Notes under the pieces: generated by a model | Database searches by the model: none | Seen by the model: the letters and a program-made list of their open reading frames with translations, nothing else | Told to the model about the DNA's origin: nothing | Shown: one piece after another, positions 10,967 to 21,067 of the stretch | How the letters are laid out: every line of letters begins with the position of its first letter | Position numbering within the stretch: position 1 is the first letter of the stretch | Assembly (NCBI GenBank): GCA_963422465.1 | Contig: OY730173.1 | Location: 558,001 to 622,000 of the forward strand | Direction: 5' to 3' | Source: Lichina pygmaea | Lineage: Eukaryota > Ascomycota > Lichinomycetes > Lichinales > Lichinaceae | Length of the DNA: 64,000 bases | Translations under genes and position numbers: made by a program

Positions 10967-11332
10967 ACGGTAGCCGTATCCCAACTGCCCAATTCACACG
11001 ATCGTCATTCCGCAGCTGTCAGTCGCCGTTTGCACCTCGACTTTTTCTCGGGTAGACGCTGACCCCGGCGTGCCTTCCCATCGTTTTTTTCCCTTCCATC
11101 TCTTCTCCGTCCTCGGTCCGATATATCTTATTTGTAATGTACGCGCGTTATGTAGCTTTCGAGGATGTTCGAGTCGGGCAACTCGATCGTGCATGACCCG
11201 ACAGAAGGAGTTCAATAAGTTGGTAGCCGCCGGCGCCTGAGCACCACCTAGACCGCTAGCATAGAACGGTATCACAATGGTCACAACAGTGTCACTGCAC
11301 GCTCTCGAGCCGGTCATTCGCAACCCTTCCTG

Positions 11333-11364
<32 letters not shown>

Positions 11365-11503
11365 TTCACACCCAGGTTACAGGTAGACTGCATAGCTTGA
11401 CACACGCACCAAGCCAGCGCAGGGGAACTTCTTTCTGACAAAAGCAAGAGTCTTGGTTCTACGTAAGATGTCCAACGCCGCAATGCGCCGCAGTAACCCC
11501 CGG
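10967..11503. other. Convergent intergenic region with a 31-nt C run
   Basis: This is the tail-to-tail gap between the unknown protein gene and NDUFAF6. Its only notable feature is an uninterrupted run of 31 C at 11334-11364. No gene or element is seen. Confidence 0.7.
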
Positions 11504-12820
11504 TCAAAACCGACGGCGGTAAAAAGCCCAGTAGGCCTTCCAGGGCAAGAGCCACTCTCTACGACGAAGCTCGGGACGAAAGACGTCGAAATCGGCCCGC
11601 TCGAGTCTGTCGAGCCACATGCCGGTGGGCAAGGCGTGGAGTAGAACACCAAAGGCGCGCTCGACCTCCTCGGCGGCGGCGGCGACGGCGGTGGTGGTGG
11701 GCGCACCCCGGGATGGCCCGCTTCGTGGACTTGGACTCGGAGCCGTTGCTGCTGCTGCTGCTGCTGGCTCGTGATGATGGCTCTCGTGCGCGTCGCCGTG
11801 GGCGTCTGCGTGGTCGTCTGCGTGCTCAAAGTCGTGTCCGGCGTCTTGGCCGGCTTGTATCCGTCCCAGCATCTCTCGCGCCGTGATCAGATGGTCGTTG
11901 GCGCGCGTGGCGACGGCGAACACGGCATCTTTCAGTCCCGCGGCCGAGGCGCCCTCCCGGAAGACGTCTTCTTCGCGCAGCCCGGCTTCGGCCATGACAT
12001 CGAGTGGGAGGGTGATGGTCCCCCGCCTGGACTCACCCGCGCCTCCTTCCGCCACGAAAGTGTCGCGTGGCACGGCCGCGTGGTTGGAATGATGCCGTTC
12101 GCGGGTTGGAAAGGCCACCAACGGCAGCCCACGCAGCACCGCGACTATGCCGCTCGCCTTCCCGAGGTGGGAGGCCAGATGGTCTGCCGTCACCGAGTGC
12201 AGCGGCAGCGCCGAGAGGGTCAGGTACGTCAACGTCGAATAGGTCGACTCCGCGTAGGTTTCAAGAGACGCTAGCGATGGAAAAGGCCGGTTGTCCAGGT
12301 ACCGATCCCTCGCCGATATGACTCGATTAAACCACGACTGGTTCATACGTCCACCGTGGCCCTGAAGTTGCTGCAAAGCGTGCGCCAACAAGCGGGTGAC
12401 GGGCTCTCTCGGCGGCGAGCCCTCAAAGGTTCTGGCGATAGCTTCGCGCCAGAACTCCATGCGCATGGCTCCGACTGTCTTGTTGCTGACACTGTCGGCG
12501 ACAGTGGCGATTGATACGTTGAAGGCACGGACCGCGAGGTAGGCATCTCGCGCCGACGGTGGGACGAAAGCTTGAAGAACAAAGGACGGCGTATCATGGC
12601 GTCTGGGCATGGCGCCGAGGTCTGTCAACGACGGATCCTACAAGCTATGCCAGAGAGACTCGGCTTACCGCAGGAGATTCTCGCAGTACGTCCTTGCCTT
12701 GATGACGTCTGCATCTGAGGACGCCGTCGGTTTGATGGTCGAAGCGGTCGAGGCGGCTGTTCTCTGTACGTGTCTGGGTTTCTTTCCGATCAGGTACGTT
12801 TGGCGGATGGTTGGGCGCAT
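11504..12820 (-). CDS. NDUFAF6: NDUFAF6-like complex I assembly factor (phytoene synthase fold)
   Basis: NDUFAF6 is a mitochondrial member of the squalene/phytoene synthase superfamily needed for early complex I assembly. Exon 1 (12820-12669) encodes MRPTIRQTYLIGKKPRHVQR, an Arg-rich presequence-like start, and ends TYCENLLR. A 66-nt intron (12668-12603) joins to RHDTPSFVLQAF in exon 2 (12602-11504), giving 416 aa. Conserved blocks include PSARDAYLAVRAFNV, VGAMRMEFWREAI, HLGKASGIVAVLRGLP and a C-terminal WLLPWKAYWAFYRRRF. A His/Asp/Ala-rich insert (HADDHADAHGDAHESHHHEP followed by a run of Ala) of about 60 residues precedes the last conserved helix. The gene is divergent from RAD5 with a 175-bp gap. 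Confidence 0.88.
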
Positions 12821-12995
12821 CAGACTCATGCCCGTACAGACATGAAGTACTATACCTGAAGGTGTTGGATTGAAGGCTTATGACGATAACTCTGTTCGGA
12901 CACAAGGTCGCGTGCTCACGTGACTTCGCTCCACTAATTAACGGCATCGCGTCTTTTTCACGCTTCAACCTCCAACTCATCGGTCCTCATCACAG
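12821..12995. promoter_or_regulatory. Short divergent promoter, NDUFAF6 / RAD5
   Basis: Only 175 bp separate two divergent start codons. A TCACGTGAC palindrome-like site (CACGTG core, 12917-12922) lies near the middle, the same core as in the MSP1 divergent promoter. Confidence 0.45.
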
Positions 12996-15900
12996 ATGAA
13001 CCAGTGCCAGCCATCGACGCGGCGGATGTCGGACTCGACCAGAAAGTCCGCAGACATGAGCTTCGCCGACGCTCAACCACCTCCGGCAAAGAAGCGCCGA
13101 TTCTTTGTGGACGCCTCACCCATCGCGGACCGATCCTGCGACTTGCCATCGAGAATCGCCGCGGACGAGCATGGAGCGGTCGACCTTGGCTCCGCAGCAG
13201 CAGCCTCCACCGCTATCGGCAGTGAGACTGATCATGGAAGGCCGTCCACTCTGCAAGCCGATGTCGGCTTCGACAGAGGTCTCTTGGAGACCATCGTTGG
13301 AGAAAGCCTGGATTCGAACGCTGTCAGACGGCTGCGCGAGGCATCGGGGAACAACACGGAACGAGGTAATCCAGTTCCTTGAGACGGACTTTTACAGGAG
13401 GTTCTGACCGGTCACAGCGATTGGCATCTACTTTGACGGATCATGGCGAGGAGAGGAGAGAGTACCACCCGACAGGCTCGAGGGCCATGTCACATCCTCT
13501 AATCCTACGCCGGATGTAGAAAGTCCGTCGGCTCAGAGAACTAGCTCTGAGAAATTACATCACGACGACAAGAGGTTGGACCTGGACACTTCAGTTCGAC
13601 GGTCGACGCCCGACTCACGCTACCTCGGCGCCTTTGGAGTCGAAGCTTGGACTACCAGAAGCGGGACGAATTCGGTGCGACATGGAGAGAGGGTAGGCAT
13701 CGAGCGACAGAAGATTCAGTCAAAGCCGCCTGTATCGAGAAGAGGTCGAGGGGCAAAGCTGGGAGCATCGGCCTCGCGTCCACCTCCGATCAACAAACGC
13801 GCCGACATCGTGGTCAGATTTACCAACTCGCAGGGCGACGAGGTCGGGAGACTACCACAGGATGTGGCCGCATGGGTATCGACGCTGCTGGATCAGAAGA
13901 TCTGCAGACTTGAAGGTCTCTGCGTGTACGCTCCGGACCGCGTCAGAATCAACGACACGATTTACTTGCAACTACGCTGTTTTATGCTGAGGAGCGCTTT
14001 TGAGAGTGCCGCTTTCAGACTGCAGGAAAACAATCGCGTCACGGGTTTGTTCGAGGCAAAGGAGACGGACGACGAGAAGAACCTGCGTCTTCGCCAGGTG
14101 GCGCTTGTCAAGCTCTTCGACGAGATCAATCTGCATCCGACACGGACCAACGATGCCGCTGAACGGCGGAAACGACAGGGGCTGTTGCAAGCGGCAGAAC
14201 TGGCGGAGCGCTCCACCAAAGAGGACGACAAGACCAAGACCAGACAGAGCGAGCGAGAAGGAGACTCGCCGCCTTCAGAAGAAGTCGAGCATGGAGCAGA
14301 GCTTGAGCAGAATCAGCTCGACACGCTGTATAAGAAGGCGCAGTCGTTCGACTTCAGCACGCCTCCCGCCGAGCCGGCCGATACCTTTGCGATGGAATTG
14401 CGTCAGTACCAGAAGCAAGCTCTGCACTGGATGATCGGAAAGGAGAAGAACGAGAAGCTCGAGAACAAGGAGCAGTCGATGCATCCGCTATGGGAAGAGT
14501 ACAACTGGCCCACGAAGGACGTGGACGATGCCCCGGTCGACCGGGTCGCCGGTCAGGATCAATTCTACGTCAACCCGTACTCGGGAGAGCTCAAGCTGGA
14601 TTTTCCCGTTCAAGAGCAGAATTGTCTTGGCGGTATCCTTGCCGACGGTGAGTCTGCCTCGATGCCGCGATCTTGTACGAGATGGAGATCCTGATATGCC
14701 ATGCAGAGATGGGACTCGGTAAGACCATTGAGATGTTGAGCCTTGTACATTCGCACAAGTCGCCCGTCGCGATGGACGTCGGCGAGTCGACGCTGCTCTC
14801 CGTCAATCAGCTCCCGCGCTTGCCGAAGAGCTCCTCGTCTGTGGAAAAGGCGCCGTGCACGACCCTGGTCGTTGCTCCCATGTCGCTGCTGGCGCAGTGG
14901 CAGAGCGAGGCCGAGAACGCGTCGAAGCCCGGGACGTTGAAGACGCTCGTCTACTACGGCAACGACAAGACGCCCAATCTTCAGGCTCTCTGCTGCGAGG
15001 CCAACGCCGGCTCGGCTCCGCATCTCGTCGTCACCAGCTACGGCATGGTCCTCTCGGAGTTTGGCCAGGTTGCGTCCAGCAGCGGGAACCGCGGCTCTCA
15101 CGGCGGCTTGTTCTCGCTCGAGTTCTTCCGGGTCATCCTCGACGAGGCACACCATATCAAGAACCGGCAGTCGAAGACGGCCAAGGCTTGCTACGAGATC
15201 GGTGCGACGCATCGATGGGTTCTCACGGGGACGCCGATCGTTAACCGGCTGGAGGATCTCTTCAGCCTCGTTCGGTTCCTGAAGGTGGAGCCTTGGAGCA
15301 ACTTCTCCTACTGGAAGACCTTCATCACGGTACCGTTCGAATCGAAAGACATCGTGCGGACTTTGGATGTTGTGCAGACCGTCCTCGAACCCATCGTGCT
15401 GCGGCGGACCAAGGATATGAAGACTCCCGATGGACAGGCGCTCGTCCCTTTGCCGCCGAAGACGGTCGAGATTGAGGAGGTCGAGCTGCCCAAGCCCGAG
15501 CGCGAGGTCTACGATCACGTCTACAACATGGCGAGGCAGACTTTCGCCGTCAACGTCGCCGCCGGGACGCTGCTCAAATCGTACACGACCATCTTCGCAC
15601 AGATCCTGCGCCTGCGACAGTCGTGCTGCCATCCGGTGCTGGTCCGCAACAAGACCATTGTTGCCGAGGAAGAAGACGCGGCGGCAGCGGCGGCGGCGGC
15701 GGACGCGGCCAACGGACTCGCCGACGACGTGGATCTGCAGGGGCTGATCCAGCGTTTCGAGTCGGAGGAGGGCGAGCAGAGCGTGAACAAGTTCGGGGCA
15801 CACGTCCTCAAGCAGATCCAAGACGAATACGCGCACGAATGTCCGATCTGCTCCGAGGAGCCCATGATCGATCAAACGGTGACGAGGTGCTGGCACAGCG

Positions 15901-17154
15901 CCTGCAAGAGCTGTCTGCTCGACTACATCGAGCACCAGAAAGAGAAGGGCGACCTGCCTCGCTGCTTCAACTGCCGCGAGCCGATCAACGAACGGGACGT
16001 CTTTGAGGTAATCAAGCACGACGAGGACATCTACGGCAAGGACGACGACGACGGCGGCGGCGGCGCGGCGGGAGGCACAGGCAGCCTTTCGCTGCGGCGC
16101 GTGCACTCGAACTCGTCCGCCAAGATCACGGCGCTCGTGTCGCACCTGAAGCGGCTGCGTCGCGAGGACGCCAGCATCCGATCGGTCGTGTTCTCGCAGT
16201 TTACGTCGTTCCTCGACCTCATCGAGCCGGCCTTGGCACGGGATCACATCCGGTATCTGCGCTTCGACGGGTCGATGCCTCAGAAGCAGCGAGCGGCGGT
16301 GCTGGTCGAATTCGCGGGGCCATCGTCCACGTCCTCCGCCAACAACAACAACAACAGCAGCGGCAAGATGTCCTCAAGTCTCTTCTCGAGCAGCAACAAC
16401 AACAATAGCAGCAGCAACAGCAACAGTCTGCAGGGAAGCACTACCAAGCCCCGTGCCACCGTCCTCCTGCTGTCTCTACGAGCAGGCGGCGTCGGCCTGA
16501 ACCTGACATCGGCCCAGCGTGTCTTCATGATGGATCCGTGGTGGTCCTTCGCCGTCGAGTCGCAGGCCATCGATCGCGTGCATCGCATGGGCCAGGACAA
16601 GGCCGTGCTCGTGCATCGCTTCATCGTCAAGGACTCGGTCGAGCAACGCATGTTGAAGATCCAGGAGAGGAAGAAGTTTATGTGAGTTGGCCAGTTCTTG
16701 TTTTCTTTTGGTGTTTTTCTTGCTCGTCGATGCTCTTCTCGTTGGCATTCCTCTCCCTGTTGGCATTCCTTTCCTCCTTGCAATTTCTCCCCCCGTCACT
16801 GTCCGGTTGGTTGTTCTCCTCATACGCCACCCTATCTTTATTCCCACCAATTTCAAAATGATGTGTGCATCATTCACTCTCACTGTTCCTTCATTCTCAT
16901 CTATCCTTGTTGTCTGCTTCTGTCCATCTCTTCTCTCAGGTACCCTCAAAAGGAGCAATCTTGTCATTTCACTCCCTCCTTCCTCTGCTCCTGCGACCCC
17001 CCCCCCCCCCCCCCTTCCAACAACAACAAAACTTCCTTCTGTCTGTCTTCTATCTAACGAAAGTTGTACCGACAGAGCAACATCTCTCGGCATGATGAGC
17101 GACAACGAGAAGAAACTGCAGACAATACAGGACATCAAAGACCTGCTGAGCTGA
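12996..17154 (+). CDS. RAD5: RAD5/HLTF-type SNF2 translocase with RING finger
   Basis: Rad5 acts in error-free post-replication repair, as E3 for PCNA polyubiquitination and as a fork-reversing translocase. Four exons, 12996-13365, 13418-14647, 14707-16681 and 17076-17154, with introns of 52, 59 and 394 nt, give 1217 aa. In order: PPAKKRRFF basic N-terminus, a GFDRGLLETIVGESL..SGNN motif, HIRAN domain (~250-325), Walker A DEMGLGKT (~534), DEAH (~678), C3HC4 RING (CPICSEEP..CWHSAC..CFNCREP, ~910-955) and helicase C with SLRAGGVGLNLTSA and IDRVHRMGQ. The last intron restores the family ending ATSLGMMSDNEKKLQ..DIKDLLS. Oddities: an Asn/Ser-rich insert of ~45 residues inside helicase C (~1070-1115) and a poly-Ala run (~857-868). 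The exact first Met is uncertain. Confidence 0.92.
16997..17014. repeat. 18-nt C run in the last RAD5 intron
   Basis: An uninterrupted run of 18 C lies about 60 nt upstream of the acceptor of the 394-nt terminal RAD5 intron, in a CT-rich stretch. Confidence 0.9.
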
Positions 17155-17887
17155 ACATAACACAAGTGGCGACTCTAGATACTCTTTTTGTTGTCACAGT
17201 GTTGGTCTTTCTGTATTATGGTTCTTTTTCTGTGTTTACTGTGTTGGTCTGTCTCCATGCTTACAATGTTGGTCATTCTGTGTGTTTACAATACTGGTCT
17301 TTCAGTGTGGTTCCTTACAGTACAGTACAACTTTGATCACGGTGGGTACAATCAACGCGGGTGGGGTGATATCTGCTGTGACTGCCCTCATCTTCTATTT
17401 TCCTTCCCTGTTTGTATCTCTGGTCCCACTCTTCTCTCTTTTCTCTCTCTTCTCTCTTTTCTCTCTCTTCTCTCCTTGTCCCACTCTTCTCTCAAGCCTT
17501 GTATCATCTTCTCTGTGCTTAGAAACTGTAGAGGGAGTATCTGTCAATTATCACTTTCTTCTTTGAGAGCAGTTTCCAGTGGTTTGCATGACTTGGAATA
17601 TTTCTCGATGGTTTTCAGATGATTCTTAGAGGGATTCTTGGCAGAGTGGGTGCTTTTGAGTATCTGCATACAAATGTACGGAGGTGCTCACTGAAAGTAT
17701 TCGCAATCCCGCCAAAAAGTGATAAGACTTGAAAGCTGACGTGCAGGTTGGGGAGAATGAGTAGATTGGTCTTGCTAACTAAAATCTAGGAGTGATAACC
17801 AAGAAGAAGGAGAAAACTCTGCACACTGTCATGTGCAGGCAAGACAAAAATTTAGCTGTCACTCAGGGGGAGGCTAATCTCAACACC
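17155..17887. other. Intergenic transition from gene block to repeats
   Basis: No gene is seen. It contains an irregular tandem repeat based on GTTGGTC..TTCTGTGTTTAC (17200-17320) and a TCTCTT-rich tract (17420-17500). Around 17683-17730 a GTATTCGCA..CCGCC..AAAAAGTG block resembles a Tc1/mariner end, but no partner end or transposase is present. Confidence 0.5.
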
Positions 17888-18329
17888 CAGAGCGGCATGG
17901 TGTAGTTGGAAGCTGGTGAGAGTTTCCTACTACGTGGCACCCATGACCCGGAACTAGTGGTGTCGGGCCTGGAGAACCTGACTAAACTAGTTATTAGTTT
18001 GAATCTGACCCACCCCACATTCTGCCACAAAAACCCCCAAGATTTATAGAACTTGTCTAAGATGTACTCCTCACAAGATGTATAAAACCTCTCAAGAAAT
18101 AGCTCACCTAATATCTGTCAAGATCTACAAAACTCTTATTACTGTGGTTTTCCTATTTTCTCTACAGAGTTTGGGGGTTTCCCACAGTACATACACTACA
18201 AACCACAGGGTGTACAGTAAATATATAAGGTCTCCAAGTTAAGTCTACCAGAGACAAAAATCCTTCAAGAAGTTCTGCATAGCTTAACAGCCAAATCAGT
18301 GTAAGAATCAAATCAAAAATCAAATCAAA
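17888..18329 (+). mobile_element. tRNA-headed SINE, copy 1
   Basis: This 442-bp element is flanked by an 11-bp direct repeat ATCTCAACACC (17877-17887 and 18330-18340). It begins with a tRNA-like head (A-box-like TGGTGTAG, T-arm, CCACCCC) and ends with the shared tail GTGTAAGAATCAAATC plus ATCAAA repeats. It is the most diverged of the five copies: the first bases of the acceptor arm differ and the body frame seen in the others is closed near its end. Its surroundings are not otherwise assigned. Confidence 0.85.
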
Positions 18330-18340
18330 ATCTCAACACC

Positions 18341-18470
18341 TCTGGAAATCCTCAGGCAACTCTTCCAGAGAGTCTCCAGTCAACACACTCTCTCAGTATC
18401 CTACTAAGTTCTTGACAAGCTCTCTGATGTCCACCAAACCCAGCTGCTATACAAAGACCTTATACTTCTG
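18341..18470. other. Unassigned AT-rich spacer
   Basis: No gene or repeat boundary is recognised between SINE copy 1 and the LTR that starts at 18471. Confidence 0.4.
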
Positions 18471-18864
18471 TGTTAAGGCCCAGGCCGGAACAGCTGAGCC
18501 GGCCAAAGCGAGTGTACCGAGGTACACAGAACAATGTTCACCCGAACTGGTGGACAAGGTGGATGAGGTATAACCAGCTTGACCACCTCATCCAAAGTGG
18601 CAGAGGTGGACAAGGAGAGTGCTCCTTGACCACCTTATCCACGCAAAAAGCTGATACCCCTTGGGGCAGACCCCCCCCCTCAGGCTTCTGTATATAAGAG
18701 AACCCAGATAGCCGGGGAGAATAGCTCTCCAGGCTGAACAACAAATACCAACAACAATAGCAAGAGAGTTACCCCACTTGCTATTCATCTATTGAGTCCC
18801 TGCTCTTATTGTCCAGACATGTGGACCACCTATATTCTGTGTGAACATGGACTGGCCCTTAACA
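18471..18864 (+). mobile_element. LTR of a second LTR-element family (fossil)
   Basis: The 394-bp segment starts TGTTAAGG and ends CCTTAACA, perfect inverted termini of LTR type, and contains a TATATAAG box near 18691. Related sequence occurs in reverse orientation at 37911-38283 and 38305-38975. I find no matching 5-bp duplication at its edges, so it may be one end of a lost element. Confidence 0.65.
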
Positions 18865-19002
18865 GTTTCAGCCTCTAACATATAGGACACTGGCTCAATA
18901 CAATAGCAGATCCACACAGCTCTACCCCTTCACAGGCAGACTGTGCTCGGGCTGCACCTCAGGTGCAAGCCCAGGTACTACCTGCTTCTACCACCCTTAC
19001 CT
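18865..19002. other. Unassigned spacer between two LTRs
   Basis: The sequence has no open frame or recognisable repeat. It could be a residual internal part of the element whose LTR ends at 18864. Confidence 0.3.
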
Positions 19003-21067
19003 TGTGACGAGGCAATGGCAGAGCAGAACTGAAGCCTAACTGATCCAGTAACCTTGACCTGATTTGGCTTGAGACTTGAGACTTGGATTGATGTTTCTAT
19101 TTTTATTTATTTTTTTTATTTGATTCTTACACTGGTAGTAGCTTTACAGCCATGCAGATCTTCTAGCTAATAGTGAACTCCTTCAGAAAACCTTTGAAGG
19201 GATAAAAACTGAAGGCAGGGTGTGACTAGGGAATGTAACAAAAGGAATCTTGAAGTTTCTGGTAAGAGAAGAGAATCTAGGTATTGAATTGGGAATAGTG
19301 GAGTTTGAAAGCTAGATTAAACTGGTTTAGTCTTTTCAAAGACATAAACCAGTACAAGAACTTCTGTAGTAGCTCTGGGTTTGAAATAATAGTGGTGAAG
19401 TCTTGGGGATTAAAAGAGACTTGTTGTCTTTGTCTTGAATAAAGAGAGCATGAAGAGGTGATATGTTTTGCAGTTTCTTCTGCTTGGCCACACACACATA
19501 GTGGGGTAGGGAAGTCAGAAACTCCAGCTCTGAAAAGAAAACTTGCCAGACCAATTCTTCCAGTCCTGATTTGCAGTAGTAGACTTGCCTCAGCTTTCTG
19601 TAACTCTTTGTAGAGCTTCAGATTGTTTTTGTGTGGCTTTTGACAGAAAGTCTGCCAGCCTGGATAGCTTCTTCTTTTCTTCTCTTCCCATTGGTCTTCC
19701 CACTCTTTAGTAAAGAGCTTTTGTAGTTCTTTCTTTGAACTAGCCTGGTTAGTAGTTACTTGACTTAACCAAGTGAATTTCCACTTAGGAGAGATAGTTG
19801 AGGATTCCTTTAAAGGTTTCTTCAAGAGAGAGGCATAGCTGGAAATAGTGGAAAAGATACTGTCAAGAAAGTATTTGAGAGGGGAGTTTTGAATAGAAGA
19901 AAGAAAACAGGCAGTGCGAAATTTAAAGTATAGGTCTAGAGGTAGAAGAAAAAGCTCACTCTCTAATAGAAAAGAAGGAGTGGCTTTGAAGGCACCCCCA
20001 ATAAGTCTTAGGCATCTGTTTTGAAATGAAACAAGAGAAGAGATATTGGAGGATTTTCTTAGAGGGTTAAACCAGATCCCCACTGCATAGCTCAGTAGAG
20101 ATCTCAGTATAGCAGTGTACACCAGACGTGATGTGTGAACTGGAAAGCCCCAAGTAGAATAGGAAGTTCTAGAAAGAGAAGAGAGTGCTTTCTGTGCTTT
20201 TTGAAGAATAATCCTCTGGTGTTTGTGCCAGTGGAGCTTTGCATCTAGGTACACTCCAAGTACTCGCACTTCTTCTTTTGGTTTGAGAATCATATTCCCC
20301 AGTCTGAGCTTGAGCTGAAGATTGTCTGATCTTCTTCTGGAAAAATGAAGTATTTTATATTTCTCAGGAGAGAAGACCATTCCATGTCTTGCAGCCCATG
20401 ATAGACATTTGAGGTGTGTGTTCTTTAACTTCAGAAGGTTACTTTTCAAGGAGTGACCAAAAGCAAGCAGATTTGTATCATCTGCAAACCCCAGGGCAGA
20501 TACACCAGAAGAGGGAGTATGCACAGTCTCATGCAATTCAGAAATGTAGAATAGAAAAAGAATAGGGGATAATGGAGAACCTTGAGGAACTCCACAATGA
20601 ATAGGAATTGAACAAGACTCAGAATCATCAAAGACAAGAGTGGTAGAGCACTTATCACAGAAGGAGTAGATCCAGGAAGCTAGCCAGGCAGGTATTCCTT
20701 TTCTTTTCAGAATTTGCTGTAGTATCTTGGGGAGAACTCTGTCATAGGCTTCTGAGATATCCAGTGAGAGTAGGGATGCAACCATGCCTTCCTTCCAGAC
20801 TTTTTCCACTTGGGAGGTTAGAAGGAAAAGTGCTGCTTCTGTGGATCTTCCTTTCCTAAAGCCCATCTGGTTGGATTGATGTACAAGACGAAAGACAAGG
20901 AAGGAAGAAAAAGAGAAAAGAAGAAGAGAAGAAGCTGGGGGAGCAGGAGAAGTTCTTATAGGCAGGGGATCAGGCAACAGCGGAGCAAGCAGGCAACAGT
21001 GCAGATGGGACTTCCCGGCAAGGTGCGTGACTTGCGCCAGATGTGCAACTGGGCCAGAACCGTGACA
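19003..21067 (-). mobile_element. Gypsy-family LTR (fossil) split by a LINE
   Basis: 19003-19094 and 20871-21067 together correspond to one LTR of the gypsy family found at 48160-53977 and 55176-60714, in reverse orientation (TGTGAC start, GTGACA end). It is split by a 5'-truncated LINE with a 12-bp target duplication. The outer flanks do not match each other: the right side is LINE, the left is not. It is a fossil with no coding part. Confidence 0.8.
19095..20870 (-). mobile_element. 5'-truncated LINE-A copy inside an LTR
   Basis: This 1.78-kb reverse-strand insertion is flanked by the 12-bp duplication TTGGATTGATGT (19083-19094, 20871-20882). Its 3' end has the usual GTAAGAATCAAATAAA-type tail (read on the minus strand near 19095-19135). 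It keeps the RT domain from QMGFRKGRSTE on, including LDIS.AYDRV, GVPQGSPLSPILF and FADDTNLL, through the C-terminal CxC..H..C motif, with the frame open to the normal stop at 19277. Truncation at the 5' side is typical of target-primed reverse transcription. Confidence 0.9.

Noticed and set aside
14610-16247. 545-codon open frame antisense to RAD5
   Set aside because: It is a by-product of GC-rich third positions in the sense gene. Its protein has Arg/Val/Asp-rich composition and no motif; the sense strand has complete SNF2 and RING signatures.
17683-17730. Possible Tc1/mariner terminal inverted repeat (GTATTCGCA..)
   Set aside because: Only one end, no transposase and no TA duplication could be shown.
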